Below are positions 25,501 through 33,516 of a DNA stretch of 62,676 nucleotides, piece after piece. Location of the stretch: the NCBI GenBank assembly GCA_002424605.1, contig DIKQ01000006.1, positions 1-62,676 on the forward strand, read 5' to 3'. Origin of the DNA: Cloacimonetes bacterium UBA5614. Lineage in GTDB: Bacteria > Cloacimonadota > Cloacimonadia > Cloacimonadales > Cloacimonadaceae. Below the pieces are notes generated by a model, which had not been told where the DNA came from, did not search any database, and was given only the letters and a program-made list of their open reading frames with translations. Numbering within the stretch: position 1 is the first letter of the stretch; each line of letters begins with the position of its first letter. The translations under genes were made by a program, and so were the position numbers.

Positions 25501-26534
25501 CGGGAGCAATGTTTACGGATGCCCAGCTTCTGACTGACGTCTCCGAAATAAACCTCACCATCCACCCCGACCAGGTGCTGTATGCTCCGGTCAATCTTAC
25601 TTCGGCAGACGGCAGATACATAGACTACACCGCGGTTCTGCAAAAAGTGGCTAAAACAGAAGAGAAACTGAGCTCACCCAGACTGGTTTTCGACCGGGAC
25701 AGCTTGAATCCCGGAACGGTGGACAGATATATCGTGACGCTTTACAATCCTCTGCCGGACAGGGAATTGAGAGAAGTGCGTCTGCATATCCCGGCGGGGA
25801 TTATAGTAACCGGCGCCAGCAATTTTACCATAGGTGGCCAGCCATCCATGCTCAGGGTTGGCTCTATCGGAAGCAGTGATGTGCTTACCTGGATTAGCGC
25901 TGAAGGAAATCCTGCCGACAGTCTCAGATGCGTTCTCTCACTGATGTCCGACGCTTATGAGCACAACACGGTCCTGAATTACGAAATACTTACGGCTGAG
26001 CCATGGGATTTCTTCTACTGGGACACCGGCTCAGTTTATCTCTATACGGATGGCTCCGAATCCTCTTTCCTCACTCTGAATGCTCATTCCGGAACTCTGT
26101 TTGAAAAGCAAAGCGACCGCCTGGCGGTGAAGTGCATCCAGTCCTTTATGCCGGAACCCCTGCCGGATTTTGTCCTGCAGATTTACAACAATGGTGTGAA
26201 CGTCCATTCCATACCCGTTTCCGTCACCTATGACCCCACCCCGGGTTTTGACACCTCAATAACTTCGCTCAGGGCTTATCCAAACCCCTTCCGCGACAAT
26301 CTGACCATAGATTATTATCTGCCACAGGATGGCAAAGCCGAAATCACGCTTTACAACATCCGCGGACAGAAAGTGCAGTGTCTCTACGATGCGCCTGCCT
26401 ATGCCGGAAAGAATCTGCTGGCCTGGAACGGAAAACTGAGTCAAAACCGTATCCTGCCAACGGGTGTCTATCTGATTAAGCTCCACACTTCCGCCGGGAA
26501 AGACCGGCTTACCCGTTGCCTGATGGTGAAATAA
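22527..26534 (+). CDS. Gingipain-like (peptidase C25 family) secreted protein with C-terminal sorting domain
   Basis: 1,335 aa. Signal segment (about residues 10-35), a propeptide-like region, a C25 caspase-like domain (about 200-560; ICHDAF, FVQLVGDHEQVP, PDLFVGRF), several Ig-like or beta-sandwich regions, and a C-terminal FlgD-like/type IX-like sorting domain (about 1250-1335; YPNPF, then YNIRGQ and LPTGVYLIKL). The catalytic Cys motif is present (SCNTGNF, C443). The expected catalytic His in the GHG motif is replaced: the sequence reads YCGEG with Glu410 (GAA). It is exported, probably to the surface; protease activity is uncertain. Confidence 0.85.
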   Translation: MINKLKTKPLTIAICLGAVVLFSWCISLSATVYAQGTIPVLDCSETRAERINLSFRLGEFDVNSDGKITLQNKWTEYRIDKSGLPVLAVNLAIGNAGDYTAEISGKTDISLSVNGPESDSHPSDTVILSQPYIYRDVRGITLYISPFSPNGDLLSAVTEMEIVLTKTDTRGTNPKQAENHKLNPYFMDNYRHLFLNFNPRYEDVGEVGSMLVICHDAFMNTMLPYVQWKNRIGIPTEMVPVTEAGTDTETLKQYIQNRYDADSTLTFVQLVGDHEQVPSSISGVVQFNGTHDPYYTLVEGDDSYPDLFVGRFSAENVDQLETQVTRTLEYEKAVHQGSWLSKASGVCAVNPPVPGDDGEYNWDHLDNIRTKLLNFTYTEVDRVYANEGADTEDFASTINAGKSLLNYCGEGYETYWITPYFNIDNVNELSNDNMLPFIQCVSCNTGNFYGQTCLAESFMRAKNPATQQPTGAIGIYAAGPTQSVDTPMRSQDHFNDLLVSGQKNTLGGLCYNGSCNMMDVYPLNGEHNFLGWNLFGDASLQLRTAEPEMLSVNVSNQIPSAATSLLVQTGRPAVRVCLSRFDDIIASGFTDNAGSVTLYWSIPTQNGYTYLLTATGFNCLPFSQDLQCFAEGEGYLNITDITYEDNEDGVINPEEVISLQITVNNPSLVDVADVYIWLNNLSDYLDFSLGLLHLGNIAAGTDKLVHNYLRISRNCPDYRNLEYELILSSNGQSWVIPCMITVHSPVVSIVESKLLPEKNWLNPGDEIQVQYKIANTGSAAMKNTRCELSTDRDWINISRPVQSNLSCPSNDSLLVTYTVRIDCDVEVDSLFNLAFEMIPANAPDRSWTDNRLVVNQGVMLEGFETNDNVRFPFVYPYGHLWLLSPEAIEGSLSMQTPDLDVGQYTSLEITLELSEPGELVFYLKTDLEYTACYLSFCVNESLYDHWYKNPEWQRASFTLNAGVNKLTWYYWNRPEGFGDHGHVHVDAIQFPPGAMFTDAQLLTDVSEINLTIHPDQVLYAPVNLTSADGRYIDYTAVLQKVAKTEEKLSSPRLVFDRDSLNPGTVDRYIVTLYNPLPDRELREVRLHIPAGIIVTGASNFTIGGQPSMLRVGSIGSSDVLTWISAEGNPADSLRCVLSLMSDAYEHNTVLNYEILTAEPWDFFYWDTGSVYLYTDGSESSFLTLNAHSGTLFEKQSDRLAVKCIQSFMPEPLPDFVLQIYNNGVNVHSIPVSVTYDPTPGFDTSITSLRAYPNPFRDNLTIDYYLPQDGKAEITLYNIRGQKVQCLYDAPAYAGKNLLAWNGKLSQNRILPTGVYLIKLHTSAGKDRLTRCLMVK

Positions 26535-26600
26535 CCCTGTAAAAGTGCTACTATCCTGCAATCGTAATAGCTGATTCGCCATTGGTCCGCTCCGGGTTAT

Positions 26601-26692
26601 TTGCTTCTTTTTCCCTGCTTCCAACCTGGGGTCCACCTGGGGTCCACCTGGGGTAAGCCCACGAGGACCCCACGTGGAAAGCAGGAAAGAAA
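26601..26692. repeat. 11-bp-unit palindromic element, copy B
   Basis: CCCTGCTT at 26613-26620 is followed directly by six 11-bp units: CCAACCTGGGG, TCCACCTGGGG, TCCACCTGGGG, TAAGCCCACGA, GGACCCCACGT, GGAAAGCAGGA. The left arm carries three GGGG units and the right arm one. The outer flanks are inverted copies of each other (TTTCCCTGCTTCCA versus TGGAAAGCAGGAAA, one shifted base). It sits between the C25-like gene and the lipoprotein promoter and may also act as a transcript end. Confidence 0.75.
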
Positions 26693-26711
26693 TGGGATTG
26701 AGAATAATCTC

Positions 26712-26740
26712 TTGACAGCAGGATGAAGCGCATATATTTA
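26712..26740 (+). promoter_or_regulatory. Sigma70-type promoter of the lipoprotein gene
   Basis: TTGACA at 26712-26717, a 17-bp spacer and TATTTA at 26735-26740. It shows that translation must start downstream of the longest open frame, at 26794. Confidence 0.7.
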
Positions 26741-26793
26741 TGCAAATCAATTATTCAGTTTGTCTTGAGTCATCAGAAACAAAGGGAGAAGTT

Positions 26794-27603
26794 ATGAGGA
26801 TTACAGCATTTGTTATTCTTGCAATAGCCTTGTTGGCAATGGGTTGCGCCAACGTGCCAAAGGTTCAGTATTCCAAATCCGTGAATATTGAAATACCGCT
26901 TGCGACCCAGACCATCAGCGACGTAACAGTCAAGATTACGCCGTTTGATGAATATTCCGAAATCATGCAAGACAAATATATGAAAACAATTATGGTCTAC
27001 TATGACCCCTGGGGAGCTTACATAGGCAACCATCCGGTACCGATGCGGCTGAATATCTTCTCCGGGACAATGACTTACAACGTTACCATTATCAATAACA
27101 CCGACCAGATTCTGAAACTGGAAGATATGCGGATAATGTATCTGGACCCGATTGTGGATACTCCCACCGAACCCTATATGGCTCTGGACCTGGCTACCAT
27201 CATGCAGGACCCATCCGTCCTCAGATGCTGGCACGATGCAGTTGCCAACATTAAGAAGCTCTCGCCCCAGAACGAAACGTATAAGATGCAACTTAACGGT
27301 GAAATCATCGGCCTGGCAAAACAGCTGAAATTCATCAATTCTCCCAATCGCGAAATCATGCCCGGAATGCAATATTCGGGCATTATCATGCTGCCGTTCT
27401 CACGTGAAAGGGTTACAGAGGGCCGTCTGTCCTTCCTGGATGTGGTTTCCAAGACCGCCACTCCCGGCTATGCCACGGAAAAAGTGAGGTTTGACTTTAC
27501 TGTAAAGGGAATGCCAATTTACTGGAAACAAGATAAGACAGTGAGTCCGGATTGGGTGAAAATACCTTATGATGAGTACCTGATAGGAGTTCAGAAGAAA
27601 TAA
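26794..27603 (+). CDS. Predicted lipoprotein of unknown function
   Basis: 269 aa, family not recognised. The signal MRITAFVILAIALLAMGC ends in a lipobox (LAMGC), so it should be lipid-anchored in the envelope. The mature part is mostly beta-like, with a segment reading TYNVTIINNTDQILKLEDMR that resembles an Ig-like fold. AGGGAGAA precedes the ATG at 26794; the frame opens at 26740, but that falls within the -10 box. It has its own promoter and terminator, so it is probably a single-gene unit. Confidence 0.8.
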   Translation: MRITAFVILAIALLAMGCANVPKVQYSKSVNIEIPLATQTISDVTVKITPFDEYSEIMQDKYMKTIMVYYDPWGAYIGNHPVPMRLNIFSGTMTYNVTIINNTDQILKLEDMRIMYLDPIVDTPTEPYMALDLATIMQDPSVLRCWHDAVANIKKLSPQNETYKMQLNGEIIGLAKQLKFINSPNREIMPGMQYSGIIMLPFSRERVTEGRLSFLDVVSKTATPGYATEKVRFDFTVKGMPIYWKQDKTVSPDWVKIPYDEYLIGVQKK

Positions 27604-27621
27604 TCAAAATCTATTAATACA

Positions 27622-27655
27622 GACCACTCCTGAATTGACGGGAGTGGTTCTTTTT
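27622..27655 (+). terminator. Rho-independent terminator of the lipoprotein gene
   Basis: Stem ACCACTCC with GGAGTGGT, a loop of about 10 nt, then TTCTTTTT. Confidence 0.85.
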
Positions 27656-27672
27656 GTATGCTATCACAGTGC

Positions 27673-27700
27673 TTGACAAGGCAAGCCCTTTAAAAATCAT
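27673..27700 (+). promoter_or_regulatory. Candidate promoter of tRNA-Leu
   Basis: TTGACA at 27673-27678 and a weak -10 (AATCAT, 27695-27700) at 16 bp spacing, ending about 10 bases before the tRNA. Confidence 0.45.
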
Positions 27701-27710
27701 GACTTTCACT

Positions 27711-27797
27711 GCGAAAGTGGCGGAATTGGCAGACGCGCTGGACTTAGGATCCAGTAGGTGCAAACCTGTAGGGGTTCAAGTCCCCTCTTTCGCACCA
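27711..27797 (+). tRNA. tRNA-Leu (anticodon TAG)
   Basis: An 87-nt class II tRNA including the encoded CCA. The acceptor stem GCGAAAG pairs fully with CTTTCGC. The anticodon stem CTGGA/TCCAG holds the loop CTTAGGA, giving anticodon TAG (Leu, CUN codons). The long variable arm (TAGGTGCAAACCTGTA) and T-loop GGTTCAAGTCC are as expected for leucine. It lies immediately upstream of tig. Confidence 0.97.
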
Positions 27798-27837
27798 GAT
27801 TAATTATCAAAAAAGTAAGATAGAACAGGAGAACACA

Positions 27838-29166
27838 GTGAAAGCTGACTTTACACAGATTAACGCAGCCCGCAAGGAAATCCTGCTGACAGTGGAAGCG
27901 GAAAGAGTCCAGTCCGGTTACAGGAAATATGTGGCAAAATCCGCCCGTGAGATTTCGTTACCCGGATTCCGCCCCGGCAAAGCGCCTCTTTCCATGGTGG
28001 AAAGAATGCATGGCGAAAAAATCAGGGAATACTTCTACAAGGATTTCGTGGATGAGATTTTCCCGGAAGCAGCCAAAGAATTTGACATCAATTACCTGCT
28101 GTTTCCCGAAATCAAAGACATCACCTGGGAATCCGGGCAGGACATGACTATCAAGATAGAGATTGAAGTGGAACCGGAAGTCAGTTTCAAACAGGTGGAA
28201 GGGTTGAAAGTACCCTATAAGCCGTTGGAACTCAAGGACGAAGTGGAACATTACATAGAAGAACTCCGCAAAGAAAACTCCACAATGATAGATGTGAACG
28301 ACGGCATTGCTGAAAACGACGAAGTGGAATTTGAAGTCAAATGCACCCTGGAAGGCAAGGAATATACTCAAAATTATACCACCCATGCCAATAAAGACCA
28401 CGAACCGCAGGTTGCAGAAGCTGCCCTTGGCAAGAAAACCGGTGACAGTTTCACTATCTCGCTGCCGCATGCCCACATCCACCACATCTTTAAGGATGCG
28501 GAACATTCTCATCATGACAATGACGTGGAAGCAAGCTTCATGGTCAATGCCATCCGCAGAAACCAGCTTCCGGAGATTGACGATGAATTTGCCAAAGACC
28601 TGGAATTTGACAGCGTCAATGATATGAAAAAGAAAATCACAGAGGACATGAAAGAAAAGAACGAGCTTAAAAACCGTAATATACGGATAAACGCCCTGAT
28701 TACGAAGCTTTATATAGACAACCGGTTTGACCTGCCGGAAAAGACCATCCAATATCTCGCCGAAAAAGAACTTGACCAGTATAAGATAACTGACGAACAA
28801 TGGCGCAAGTATTATGAGTTCCAGATTCGCCAGCAGATTTCGATGGATTTTCTCAACATGTATCTGATGAAAGCCCTGCGTAAACAATATACCCTGGAGC
28901 CGTCAGAAGAAGACATTGAGAGATACATCGAACACGAGGCAAAACTGAGTGACCAGAGCATCGAAGACTGGAAAGAAAAACACAAGAAGACCATGGAAGG
29001 TGAAGATTTTAAGGAAACAGTCGGCAACTATATGATACTGAACAAAATCGCCGACACCTGCGAATTCTTTGTGGCAGAGGAAGAACCCATTGATACCGCT
29101 TCCGCAGACAAAGAAGCAAAACCAAAGAAGAAAACAACCAAACAGGCTAAGGAAAAGTCCGAATAA
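27838..29166 (+). CDS. tig: Trigger factor, ribosome-associated chaperone
   Basis: 442 aa, GTG start with AGGAG upstream. The N-terminal ribosome-binding domain carries the signature SLPGFRPGKAP near residues 40-50. An FKBP-like peptidyl-prolyl isomerase domain (about 160-255) and a helical C-terminal chaperone domain follow, then a Lys-rich tail. The isomerase domain contains an unusual His-rich stretch at about residues 211-231 (eight His in about 20 residues). First gene of the probable tig-clpP-clpX run. Its role is to fold nascent chains at the ribosome exit. Confidence 0.95.
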   Translation: MKADFTQINAARKEILLTVEAERVQSGYRKYVAKSAREISLPGFRPGKAPLSMVERMHGEKIREYFYKDFVDEIFPEAAKEFDINYLLFPEIKDITWESGQDMTIKIEIEVEPEVSFKQVEGLKVPYKPLELKDEVEHYIEELRKENSTMIDVNDGIAENDEVEFEVKCTLEGKEYTQNYTTHANKDHEPQVAEAALGKKTGDSFTISLPHAHIHHIFKDAEHSHHDNDVEASFMVNAIRRNQLPEIDDEFAKDLEFDSVNDMKKKITEDMKEKNELKNRNIRINALITKLYIDNRFDLPEKTIQYLAEKELDQYKITDEQWRKYYEFQIRQQISMDFLNMYLMKALRKQYTLEPSEEDIERYIEHEAKLSDQSIEDWKEKHKKTMEGEDFKETVGNYMILNKIADTCEFFVAEEEPIDTASADKEAKPKKKTTKQAKEKSE

Positions 29167-29181
29167 TACCGGAGGTAACGC

Positions 29182-29766
29182 ATGAATTATATTCCCATAG
29201 TAATAGAGCAGACAGGCAGAAGCGAAAGGGCTTATGACATCTATTCACGCCTGCTGAAAGACAGGATTATCTTCATCGGCGGTCCGATAGACGACGCGCT
29301 TGCCAATACAGTGGTGGCGCAGCTTATCCATCTGGAAGGCGAAGACCAGGAAAAAGACATCTTTATGTATATCAACAGTCCCGGAGGCATCATTTCTTCC
29401 GGCCTTGCCATATATGATACAATGACCTACATCAAGCCCAATATCAGCACCATCTGCATAGGTCAGGCAGCCAGCATGGGAGCAGTCCTGCTCGCGGCCG
29501 GCACCAAAGGCAAAAGAATTGCCCTGCCCTACAGCCGTATAATGATTCACCAACCGATGGGCGGAGCTCAGGGCCAGGCGACCGATATCGAAATCCAGGC
29601 GAAGGAAATTCTATACTTACGCGATAAATTGAACGATATCCTGCATACTCACACGGGTCAGCCCCTGGAAAAACTCAGGGATGACAGCGACCGCAATTTC
29701 TTTATGAGTGCGCTGGAAGCCAAGGAATACGGCATCATTGACGAAGTGCTGAGACACCGTCAGTAA
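29182..29766 (+). CDS. clpP: ATP-dependent Clp protease proteolytic subunit
   Basis: 194 aa, serine peptidase S14. Catalytic Ser98 lies in GQAASMGAVL and His123 in MIHQPMGG; length and motif order are canonical. It forms the proteolytic barrel used by ClpX, encoded directly downstream. It starts 15 bp after tig with GGAGG as ribosome site, in the common tig-clpP-clpX order. Confidence 0.97.
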   Translation: MNYIPIVIEQTGRSERAYDIYSRLLKDRIIFIGGPIDDALANTVVAQLIHLEGEDQEKDIFMYINSPGGIISSGLAIYDTMTYIKPNISTICIGQAASMGAVLLAAGTKGKRIALPYSRIMIHQPMGGAQGQATDIEIQAKEILYLRDKLNDILHTHTGQPLEKLRDDSDRNFFMSALEAKEYGIIDEVLRHRQ

Positions 29767-29782
29767 GCTCCAAGAGGTCTGT

Positions 29783-31021
29783 ATGGAAAAATATAAGGTT
29801 TTAAGCTGCTCCTTCTGCGGCAGACCCGAAGCGGAAGTCAAGACACTCATCAGGGGAATAGCCGGCAATATCTGTGACGAATGTGTTTCCATGTGCCACA
29901 CCATCGTGGATCAGGACAAACCCAAGGAAGCCGAAGAGCAGTTTGAGCTCGCCACACCCAGCCAGATAAAGACATATCTGGACCAGTACGTCATCGGCCA
30001 GGAAAATGCCAAACAAGTTATTTCCGTGGCTGTGTATAATCACTATAAACGCATCTTCATGCAGAAAAAAGATGACGACGTAGATTTGGAAAAAAGTAAT
30101 ATACTGATGCTGGGTCCCACCGGTAGCGGCAAGACTCTGATAGCCCAGACTCTGGCGCGTTTCCTGAAAGTGCCCTTTGCCATTTCCGATGCCACAACGT
30201 TAACCGAAGCCGGTTACGTGGGCGAAGATGTGGAAAACATCCTTGTCCGTCTCCTGCAGAGCGCGGATTATGATATTGCCAGAGCCGAGAGAGGCATCGT
30301 TTACATAGACGAACTGGATAAGATTTCCCGCAAAAGTGAAACTCCCTCCATCACTAGAGACGTGTCCGGTGAAGGTGTCCAGCAAGCGCTGCTCAAAATT
30401 CTGGAAGGAACCAAAGTCAATGTACCGCCCAAAGGCGGACGCAAACACCCGCAACAGGACTTTATCGAGATGGACACCACCAATATCCTGTTCATCGCAG
30501 GCGGAGCTTTCTTCGGGCTGGAAAAAATCATCCAGGAAAGAATGGCAACCAAATCCATCGGTTTTGACGTCAAACTTAGCAAGAAGTTATCTGATGCCAG
30601 CATCTTTGACCACACTGTTTCCACTGATTTGCTCAAATATGGCTTGATTCCGGAACTGATTGGCCGTCTGCCCATCATCTGCACCCTGCACGAACTCAGC
30701 GAAGAAGCCCTGATTGAAATCCTGACGAAACCCAGGAATGCAATCTGCAAGCAATACCAGAAGTATTTTGACATGGATGGCGTGAAGCTGAATTTCATGG
30801 AAGAAGCCCTGAAAGAGATAGCCAAAATCGCTATCACCCAGAAGACCGGAGCCAGGGGTCTGCGGGCTATTATGGAAAAAATGATGCTTTCCATTATGTA
30901 CGAGCTTCCGGACAGACCGGAAATCGAAACCTGCACCATAACCCCGGAAGTGGTCAATAAAGTAATAGAACCTGTGCTGACCTTTAAGAACACAGATAAA
31001 AAGAAAGCTGCCGCCAATTAA
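29783..31021 (+). CDS. clpX: ATP-dependent Clp protease ATP-binding subunit ClpX
   Basis: 412 aa AAA+ unfoldase. The N-terminal zinc-binding domain (CSFCG near residue 10, CDEC near 33) is followed by Walker A GPTGSGKT at about residue 115, Walker B VYIDELDKI at about 175, and the ClpP-docking and sensor regions. It feeds unfolded substrates to ClpP. It starts 16 bp after clpP and is followed at 25 bp by the EndoQ-like gene. Confidence 0.97.
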   Translation: MEKYKVLSCSFCGRPEAEVKTLIRGIAGNICDECVSMCHTIVDQDKPKEAEEQFELATPSQIKTYLDQYVIGQENAKQVISVAVYNHYKRIFMQKKDDDVDLEKSNILMLGPTGSGKTLIAQTLARFLKVPFAISDATTLTEAGYVGEDVENILVRLLQSADYDIARAERGIVYIDELDKISRKSETPSITRDVSGEGVQQALLKILEGTKVNVPPKGGRKHPQQDFIEMDTTNILFIAGGAFFGLEKIIQERMATKSIGFDVKLSKKLSDASIFDHTVSTDLLKYGLIPELIGRLPIICTLHELSEEALIEILTKPRNAICKQYQKYFDMDGVKLNFMEEALKEIAKIAITQKTGARGLRAIMEKMMLSIMYELPDRPEIETCTITPEVVNKVIEPVLTFKNTDKKKAAAN

Positions 31022-31046
31022 TCTGTAACCCTTTATTGGAAGATGA

Positions 31047-32294
31047 ATGGCGCTGGCAGTTGACCTTCATTCTCATTCCGGTTATGCCGGGGGCGCAGGG
31101 AAGATAAACCTGCACTCCCTGGCAGAAACCATGAAAATCAAAGGAATCAGCGTCTTTGGAATCGGTGATTGCCTTTTCCCTGCCTGGCAAAAAGAATACA
31201 AGCATCAACTAGTTTCTAATAGCAGCAATCTCTATCATCTACCCGGCACTGAGGCATATTTCATTCGCCAGACGGAAGTTATCTTCACTGTAGCACTGGA
31301 GGGATATCCCAACCGGATTGTTGCGCATCACATTATCTTGTTTCCGGATGATGAATCCATCAGCAAAATGACAAAACTGCTCAGCCGGAAAGGACATAAG
31401 AACACCATAGCGAGACCGTTTATCACCTGCCGGGATCAGTCTGAACTGGAAGAAACGCTTTTTGCCATTCAAGCAATCCATCCTTTGGTAGAAATAATCC
31501 CGGCGCATGTCTTGACTCCGGACGGAATTTTGGGGAGCAAGAATAAACTGGGTTCCTGGCAGGAGTTTTATGGGGCTTTTGTGGATTGTATTCATGCAGT
31601 GGAGACAGGACTGAGCGCAGACCCTGCCATGCTGTGCCGGATTCCTGATCTGTATGGGAAAACTTTCCTGTCAAACAGCGATTGCCACTGCGAGGCATTG
31701 AACCGGGTGGGCAGGGAGTTTACTATTCTGGATACAGGTGAGATGACTTACGAAGCCATTATCCAGGCTATCAGGGACAATAGAGTACTGCTGACAGCAG
31801 AATTTCTGCCGTCGGAAGGAAGGTACTATCTCACCGGGCATAGAGCCGATAAACACGAGAGTAAGAAGGAAACGTTTTTCCCGGATGATGACCCCGAAGA
31901 TCTGGTTTGTCCTGATTGCGGCAAGAAGCTGCTGCAAGGCGTGAAAAACAGGGCGAAGCAACTGACTGATTACAACCTTCCTGCCAACCACAAACCGTTT
32001 CTGCATCTGCTCCCGCTGATAGAAGTTATCGCTTCTGCCTTTGACATTAAAAGCATCGGAAGCAAAAAAGTGAAGGACTCTTTTGTTAAGTGCCTGGCAG
32101 TGTTCGGGACAGAAATCAACCTCTGGAAAAGTTCCGCTCAGGATATTGAGGAACTGCTTGACAATAACCTGCCACAGGAAATTATAAAACACATCACAGC
32201 AGTCAGGAATGGAAGCTTTAGTTTCGAGCCTGCAGGCTATGACGGACAATACGGCATATTAAAAATACACATGGAGAATTCAAATGAATGCTGA
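31047..32294 (+). CDS. Endonuclease Q family protein (PHP-domain DNA repair nuclease)
   Basis: 415 aa. The PHP metal motif DLHSHSGYAG opens the protein, followed by GIGDCLFP, ETGLSADP and NSDCHC. The C-terminal part matches the EndoQ pattern: GHRADKH, CPDCGKKLLQGVKNRA, and the final GYDGQYGI. Characterised EndoQ enzymes nick DNA 5' of deaminated bases such as uracil and hypoxanthine. Only the second Cys pair of the expected zinc site is obvious here. It lies between clpX and pepP, overlapping pepP by 11 bp, so it is co-expressed with proteolysis genes. Confidence 0.82.
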   Translation: MALAVDLHSHSGYAGGAGKINLHSLAETMKIKGISVFGIGDCLFPAWQKEYKHQLVSNSSNLYHLPGTEAYFIRQTEVIFTVALEGYPNRIVAHHIILFPDDESISKMTKLLSRKGHKNTIARPFITCRDQSELEETLFAIQAIHPLVEIIPAHVLTPDGILGSKNKLGSWQEFYGAFVDCIHAVETGLSADPAMLCRIPDLYGKTFLSNSDCHCEALNRVGREFTILDTGEMTYEAIIQAIRDNRVLLTAEFLPSEGRYYLTGHRADKHESKKETFFPDDDPEDLVCPDCGKKLLQGVKNRAKQLTDYNLPANHKPFLHLLPLIEVIASAFDIKSIGSKKVKDSFVKCLAVFGTEINLWKSSAQDIEELLDNNLPQEIIKHITAVRNGSFSFEPAGYDGQYGILKIHMENSNEC

Positions 32295-33516
32295 GATTAC
32301 CAAACCCAGACGCGAAAAACTTGCCGGTGCGATGGAAGCCGGTCAGATAGCGATCGTCTTTGCCAGAATGGAGCAGGAAGGAATAGAGAAGTTCACACAG
32401 GTGAACAATTTCCTTTATTTTACCGGGCTTATGGTGCCTGATGCTGCTTTTTGCCTGTTGAAGACCAAAGACAAAATCTTTGAATATCTTTTCATCCAGA
32501 GAGGGATTCCTGAAAGGGAAGTCTGGGACGGCAAGAAACTGACAGTTGAAGAAGCCAAACAGATATCCGGAATCCAGACCGTCAGCTATCTGGATGAGTT
32601 TTATACAGCCATCAGCGGATTGTGCCCCCTGGTAAGTAAAATATGGTCAAACATAGGCAATCCCATGATAAACAGACCCCTTTCATATCCGATGTTTATG
32701 CTCCAACCAGTTCGGGATATCTATCCTAATATCACTATAGAAAACTTGAATAATGTTGTCCGTCCCATCCGTTCCGTAAAATCCGAATGGGAAATTGCCC
32801 AGATGCAGAAAGCTATAGATGCTACGGGTATTGGTATAGCCAAGGTGATGCAGAAAGCCAAAGCCGGCATGATGGAATATGAATTGGAAGCCAAGCTTTT
32901 TTACCAGATGCAGAAAAACGGAGTGCAGAACTGGGGTTTCGCACCGATTATCGCTGCCGGAGCTAATGCCACTACCCTGCACTACAAGCAAAACAATTGC
33001 GAAGTCTGTGCAAACGATATAGTCCTGATGGATGTGGGCGCATCCTGGATGAATTACAGCGCGGATATCACTCGCTGCTTCCCTGTTTCCGGAGAGTTTT
33101 CTCCCCGGCAGAAACAGGTCTATGAGGAAGTTCTGGCTATCCAGAAAGCCATCATAGAAATGGTCAGACCGGGAGTAGGGCTTCTCCAGCTAAACGAGAA
33201 AACTGTAGAGCTGACCCAGGAAGCTCTAATCAGGCTGGGACTGATCCAGGATAAGGAGCATTACCGCAGGTATTACATGCACAGTGTAAGTCATCATCTG
33301 GGTATGGATACGCATGACCTGGGAGCCAGGGACTCTATTCTGGAGGTTGGCAATGTCATAACTGTAGAACCGGGAATATATATTCCTGAAGAAAGTCTGG
33401 GCATCAGGATTGAGGACGATATCCTGGTCACAGAAACCGGTTATAGAAATCTTTCTATCGGAATTCCCAAGGAAGTGGACGAACTGGAAAGCATCAGACA
33501 GGAAGCATTAAAATGA
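32284..33516 (+). CDS. pepP: Xaa-Pro aminopeptidase (M24 family)
   Basis: 410 aa. Creatinase-like N-terminal domain, then a pita-bread metallopeptidase domain from about residue 165. The di-metal ligands are visible in order: LMDVGASWMNYSADITR (two Asp), HSVSHHLGMDTHD (His), VEPGIYIP (Glu) and GIRIEDD (Glu). It removes N-terminal residues preceding proline. It overlaps the EndoQ-like gene upstream and coaD downstream (ATGA). Confidence 0.92.
   Translation: MNAEITKPRREKLAGAMEAGQIAIVFARMEQEGIEKFTQVNNFLYFTGLMVPDAAFCLLKTKDKIFEYLFIQRGIPEREVWDGKKLTVEEAKQISGIQTVSYLDEFYTAISGLCPLVSKIWSNIGNPMINRPLSYPMFMLQPVRDIYPNITIENLNNVVRPIRSVKSEWEIAQMQKAIDATGIGIAKVMQKAKAGMMEYELEAKLFYQMQKNGVQNWGFAPIIAAGANATTLHYKQNNCEVCANDIVLMDVGASWMNYSADITRCFPVSGEFSPRQKQVYEEVLAIQKAIIEMVRPGVGLLQLNEKTVELTQEALIRLGLIQDKEHYRRYYMHSVSHHLGMDTHDLGARDSILEVGNVITVEPGIYIPEESLGIRIEDDILVTETGYRNLSIGIPKEVDELESIRQEALK

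Noticed and set aside
26601..26692. Possible insertion sequence or classical MITE
   Set aside because: No transposase and no clear target-site duplication; the internal 11-bp period and locus-specific core do not fit a simple transposon end pair. Kept as a repeat family instead.
27958..28887. Long minus-strand open frame (309 codons) opposite tig
   Set aside because: It lies wholly antisense to a clear trigger factor gene, its product has no recognisable motif, and no ribosome site precedes it.
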